DNA of 64,000 nt from Gordonia jacobaea (GTDB lineage: Bacteria; Actinomycetota; Actinomycetes; Mycobacteriales; Mycobacteriaceae), in assembly GCF_001186365.1 (NCBI RefSeq), contig NZ_LDTZ01000018.1, forward strand, positions 124,001-188,000. The letters run 5' to 3'. The position numbers were made by a program, and so were the translations under genes. Within the stretch, counting starts at the first letter, position 1, and each line of letters opens with the position of its first letter. The notes under the pieces are model-generated. The model saw only the letters and a list, made by a program, of their open reading frames with translations, was not told the DNA's origin and did no database searches. Positions 60,810 to 64,000 of this stretch are shown here, piece by piece.

Positions 60810-62135
60810 TCACGGGACGATCCGCACCGTCGACACAGCCCGTGCACAGTGGGCGTCGACCGATTCTCCCGCAGAACCGGCCTGGCACCCGATACTCACC
60901 TGAAGGTCGTCGTCGACCAGCACGTACCAGCGGATCGCCGACCCCGACGCCGGCGCCTCGCGGTAGGCGATCACCTCGCGATCTCCGAACCTCGTCGACG
61001 CCGAGAACTCACTCACCACGTCGTCTCCACGCTGACTGATCCGGTTGCGCAGACTGTTCGCCACCGAGTCGAGCGTCGACGCCGACCGGACGTCGCTCTG
61101 CACGAGGAGTATCCGGCCACCGGACCCCGGATCGGTGAAGACACTGCGGGTCTGGCCCTCGCCACGATCGGTCGGATCGCCGGGCATCGGCGGTGCACTG
61201 TGATGCCAGGCGGCGGGCACCGAGAGCGTCGTGCGCCCGACCACGGCGTCGCGGTATGCCGGGCCCTGTGGCGCGTGGTGTCCCCATCCGACGACGCCGA
61301 GCACCACCAGACCGACGACCAGCGCGGCACAGCATGCGATCGGCAGTCGGTACCGCCGCGCGAACGACTGGCGTGCACGTGTGTCCTCCGGTTGAGCACC
61401 CACCGCCTCGGGTAGCGGGGCAATAACCGTCGTCCGTGCTCCGTGCCGACGGACAAGTCCCCGATCGACCGGCACGACTCGTCCGGCGACGGTGTGCGCG
61501 CAGATCTCCTCGATCGCGGCGCGTACCTGATTCCGGTCTGCGCCGTCGACGAATACCGCCTCGATCGAGTCGTCGATGAGCTCGACGATCTTTTCCCCCG
61601 CCTGCGCATCGCCGTCGACAGTAATGACCCCGCTGCGCTCGATCGCCCATCCCGCGGAGGTGCGAACCATCCGCGCAACATCCCAGGTCGGTGGCACCGT
61701 GTCGGCCGGATAGCTCGGCCGGTGTGTCGTCTCGACGACCACGCAGTTGCCCATCACGGTGTCGCTGTGACTGCGGGCCACGAGAACAGCGCGCGGTATC
61801 AGGCTCACGGGCGGGTGCATACCTGCCGCCGCCCGGGAGAGAACTCCGCACCGCACCGACCCCCAGGTGCTGGGGTGGCCGATCAGGATGGGTCTGCCGC
61901 TCACGCTGCGAGCGATGTTCCACAACACCTCACGCCACAGCTCCGCGACATCACGCGACGCGCCGGCCACGGTCACCACGGCCGCGTCGATGTGGTCGAG
62001 CAGGAAGGTGACATCGGAGAGCTCCGGCCAGGTCATGGTGTCGACGACCGCCTCGCCGTACGCAAGATCGACGACGACCGGCGGGGCCGTCGGTGCGGCC
62101 GGTGCGAGCAGTTCCCGCGGGATCGCGACGCTCAC
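60810..62135 (-). CDS. Type VII secretion-associated protein (Rv3446c family)
   Basis: A 441-residue ESX-4-associated protein. Residues 1-240 form an actin-like/ATPase-fold-like domain (VVVDLAYGEAVVDTM, VVTVAGASRDVAELWREVLWNIA, GSVRCGVLSRAAAGM). One membrane helix is near 300 (PIACCAALVVGLVVLGVVGWG), and the C-terminal ~125 residues are extracytoplasmic (YRDAVVGRTTLSVPAAWHHSAP to CARAVSTVRIVP). This matches the T7SS-associated Rv3446c family, whose role is unknown. The GTG at 62135 overlaps the eccC stop by four bases (GTGA); the longer in-frame ORF to 62480 lies inside eccC and is rejected. Confidence 0.85.
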   Translation of the reverse strand: MSVAIPRELLAPAAPTAPPVVVDLAYGEAVVDTMTWPELSDVTFLLDHIDAAVVTVAGASRDVAELWREVLWNIARSVSGRPILIGHPSTWGSVRCGVLSRAAAGMHPPVSLIPRAVLVARSHSDTVMGNCVVVETTHRPSYPADTVPPTWDVARMVRTSAGWAIERSGVITVDGDAQAGEKIVELIDDSIEAVFVDGADRNQVRAAIEEICAHTVAGRVVPVDRGLVRRHGARTTVIAPLPEAVGAQPEDTRARQSFARRYRLPIACCAALVVGLVVLGVVGWGHHAPQGPAYRDAVVGRTTLSVPAAWHHSAPPMPGDPTDRGEGQTRSVFTDPGSGGRILLVQSDVRSASTLDSVANSLRNRISQRGDDVVSEFSASTRFGDREVIAYREAPASGSAIRWYVLVDDDLQVSIGCQAGSAGESVDAHCARAVSTVRIVP

Positions 62136-64000
62136 TGATCCGCCTCGAGGGACACCTGGATCATCTCCTGCGGCCTGACCCGCGACACGAGTTCTCCGCG
62201 GCCGGGCACGAGCTGCTGCATTCTGGATCGACCGACGATGTAGCCCTCGTCGCGGTCGCCGCTCATCAGCAGCACGTCGCTCGACAGGTCCTTCAGGCGG
62301 GCGATCACCGGATCGAACATCGCCCGACCGACACCACCAGACCGACGTGCGAGCACGATGTGCAGTCCGATATCGCGGGCGTGCGACGCCATCTCGACCA
62401 GCGGTTCGATCGGATGTCGCGCGCCGGTGGCCACCATGTCGTAGTCGTCGATGATGACGTAGATGTCGGGGCCCGACCACCAGCTACGTTCCTTCAGCTG
62501 CTGCACCGTGAGGTCTTCCGGTGGCAGCCGATCACGGAAGTAGCCCGCGAGCTGGGTCATCATCGATCCCGCGTTCTCGGTCGAGCTCGCATAGCCCGCG
62601 AGATGATCGCCCTCGATGATGCCCAGCATGGTCCGACGGAAATCGACGAGGACGATCTTGACCTCGTCGGGCGTCGAATTGCGCACGAGCCCGTTCACGA
62701 TCGTCCTGAGCACGTTGGTCTTGCCGTGTTCGACGTCGGAGAACACCATGAAGTGCGGCTGCACGCCGAAGTCGAGGATGACGGGAGCGAGCTCGAGTTC
62801 GCCGACGCCGATCGCTACCTGGTTGGGCGCCAACGTGATCGACGACGCCGCCAACAACTCGTCGACGCGCTCACGCGTGATCTCGGTGCCGAGTTTGCGA
62901 ACCGGCATTGCTTGCCGGTCGGCCCCGTAGATGGTCTGCAGCTTCTCGGCGGCGTGAGCGACGCCTGCGCGTAGCGATTCCGACGAGGAGACCCCGTCGA
63001 GCCTCGGCAGCGCGATGAGCATGTGCAGCTCCTGTGCGGTGAGTCCGCGTCCTGGTCGATTTTGCGGCACCGATGCCGCCACGCGCCTGCCCATCGTCGA
63101 ATCGCTGGGGTCGCCGAGCCGCAGTTCGATCCGACTGCCCATCAGGTCGCGCATCGCCGGCTTGACCTCTGCCCATCTCGACGCCGCGATGACGACGTGG
63201 ACTCCATACGAGAGTCCCTGTGAGACAAGCGTGCTGATCTGTTCGTCGAGGAAGTCGAATTCGCCGCGGAGCACCGCGATGCCGTCGAAGACGAGGAACA
63301 CATCGCCGTGCCGGTCGTCGCCGAGAGGGTCGTCGTCGGCGAGGATTCCGGTGGCGAACCACTGCGACCGACGCGCGCGGAAATCCTGCATCGACTCGAT
63401 TCCCAAGCGCGCGAATAACAATTCGCGACGGCGCAGGATCGCCGACACCTCGGCGACCGTGCGACGCACCGCGTCGAGGTCGCCGCGCGAAGCCACCGAC
63501 CCGACGTGCGGGACACCGGTCAGACCCGCGAGGCTGCCTCCACCGAAATCGAGGCAGTAGAACTGAACCTGCTCGGGCGTGTGCGTTGCCGCCATCGACA
63601 TGACCAGAGTCCGCAGCGTCGTCGACTTGCCCGATTGCGGGCCACCGACAACCGCGACATTGCCTGCGCCGCCGGACAGGTCGAGCAGGAGCAGGTCGCG
63701 ACGCTGGTCATACGGGCGGTCGACGATGCCGACGGCAGCGACGAGATTGCCTGGTGCGGTAGCCCGGTTCACGTCCCAACCGGTAAGTGCATCGACTGTC
63801 GGCGACTCGTCGAGCGGCGGCAACCAGACACCGTGCGCCGCGGGTCCGTGTCCGGCAATCCTCCCGACAAGTGTCTGCAGCAACGTCGGAACCCCGACTC
63901 CGACGACGTCGGCACCGACGTTGCCGTTGTCACCGGAATCGCCCGACGCGCTTCCGTCGACCGCGTTCATGCCTGCAGTGCTCGCGTCGACGGCCGGCGG
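62132..64000 (-). CDS. eccC4: ESX-4 type VII secretion ATPase EccC, C-terminal part (5' end beyond window)
   Basis: 623 codons of an FtsK/SpoIIIE-family ATPase, open to the right edge. It covers the last two of EccC's ATPase domains. The first seen has Walker A VVGGPQSGKSTTLRT and Walker B-like VFLVFDGI; the second has a degenerate loop FSDVEHGKTNVLRT and IYVIIDDYDMV. EccC drives substrate export in the ESX membrane complex, with its C-terminal ATPase domain binding the secretion signal of the Esx substrate. Location next to rplM and the Rv3446c-type gene identifies the ESX-4 locus, the ancestral type. The Met at 63970 is not the true start, as the frame stays open to 64000. Confidence 0.93.
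   Translation of the reverse strand, partial: PPAVDASTAGMNAVDGSASGDSGDNGNVGADVVGVGVPTLLQTLVGRIAGHGPAAHGVWLPPLDESPTVDALTGWDVNRATAPGNLVAAVGIVDRPYDQRRDLLLLDLSGGAGNVAVVGGPQSGKSTTLRTLVMSMAATHTPEQVQFYCLDFGGGSLAGLTGVPHVGSVASRGDLDAVRRTVAEVSAILRRRELLFARLGIESMQDFRARRSQWFATGILADDDPLGDDRHGDVFLVFDGIAVLRGEFDFLDEQISTLVSQGLSYGVHVVIAASRWAEVKPAMRDLMGSRIELRLGDPSDSTMGRRVAASVPQNRPGRGLTAQELHMLIALPRLDGVSSSESLRAGVAHAAEKLQTIYGADRQAMPVRKLGTEITRERVDELLAASSITLAPNQVAIGVGELELAPVILDFGVQPHFMVFSDVEHGKTNVLRTIVNGLVRNSTPDEVKIVLVDFRRTMLGIIEGDHLAGYASSTENAGSMMTQLAGYFRDRLPPEDLTVQQLKERSWWSGPDIYVIIDDYDMVATGARHPIEPLVEMASHARDIGLHIVLARRSGGVGRAMFDPVIARLKDLSSDVLLMSGDRDEGYIVGRSRMQQLVPGRGELVSRVRPQEMIQVSLEADQ

Noticed and set aside
62136-62480. 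115-residue N-terminal extension of the Rv3446c-type gene
   Set aside because: It is Arg-rich shadow sequence inside eccC; the GTG at 62135 makes a clean GTGA overlap.

Overview
The window is 64 kb of GC-rich, gene-dense actinobacterial chromosome. Gene content and order point to a mycolic-acid actinobacterium (order Mycobacteriales). A Gordonia-like genus is my best guess, because of the tandem 'ggtttcgac/ctggttgagc' repeats, the secreted PE-PPE-type hydrolase without PE/PPE genes, and the generally Mycobacterium-like gene order; this is an inference, not a match. From memory of M. tuberculosis, much of the right half runs in the order of the block choD-guaB3-guaB2-Rv3412-rsdA-sigD-Rv3415c-whiB3-groEL1-groES-tsaD-rimI-tsaB-tsaE-alr-glmS-Rv3439c/Rv3440c-glmM-rpsI-rplM-Rv3446c-eccC4.

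Layout. 0-10.6 kb: a cut-off exonuclease III gene, iron handling (bfd with two IdeR-like boxes, then bfr), an MFS exporter, a secreted PE-PPE-type hydrolase, a SAM-IV riboswitch in front of metY-metX, an actin/Hsp70-fold membrane protein with a proline-rich tail, and folD with its DUF3017 partner. 10.6-24 kb: a PLP dehydratase, trmL, DUF167, the damage-inducible mutasome genes dnaE2 and imuA-imuB (each with a near-consensus LexA box), a MarR/isochorismatase/MFS operon whose MFS gene is frameshifted, a D-threonine-aldolase-like enzyme and a radical SAM protein. 24-33 kb: a tail-anchored Ser/Thr kinase, a PspC-type histidine kinase/response regulator with two divergent membrane proteins, guaA, and the bioY-bioM-bioN biotin ECF transporter. 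33-43.6 kb: a choD-like oxidoreductase, guaB3, guaB, DUF5319, sigD/rsdA, whiB3, and groES-groEL1 under CIRCE. 43.7-51.3 kb: an MFS/MarR pair, then the overlapping alr-hydrolase-tsaE-tsaB-rimI-tsaD operon. 51.3-64 kb: nnr, glmS, an alpha/beta hydrolase, a three-gene operon of type VII-like helical proteins, a HAD phosphatase, glmM, rpsI-rplM, and the 3' part of an ESX-4 locus (eccC plus an Rv3446c-type protein).

Main themes. (1) At least ten genes have a TAnnnT box exactly 6-7 bases before the start codon, the signature of leaderless transcripts; this rule also fixes several starts (guaA at 30734, the GTG at 18805, the GTG at 37709). (2) Short tandem arrays (17, 18, 21 and 21 bp units) sit directly at gene ends, and a fifth 21-bp array has become the N-terminus of the choD-like protein. 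Two arrays supply the stop codon of a neighbouring gene. (3) The most interesting candidate system is the coupled operon at 55642-57283, encoding WXG/EspC-like helical proteins between glmS and glmM. It lies close to an ESX-4 locus that lacks esxT/esxU at their usual place. (4) Two probable frameshifts are visible, in the MFS gene near 17380 and in a small membrane protein near 51220.
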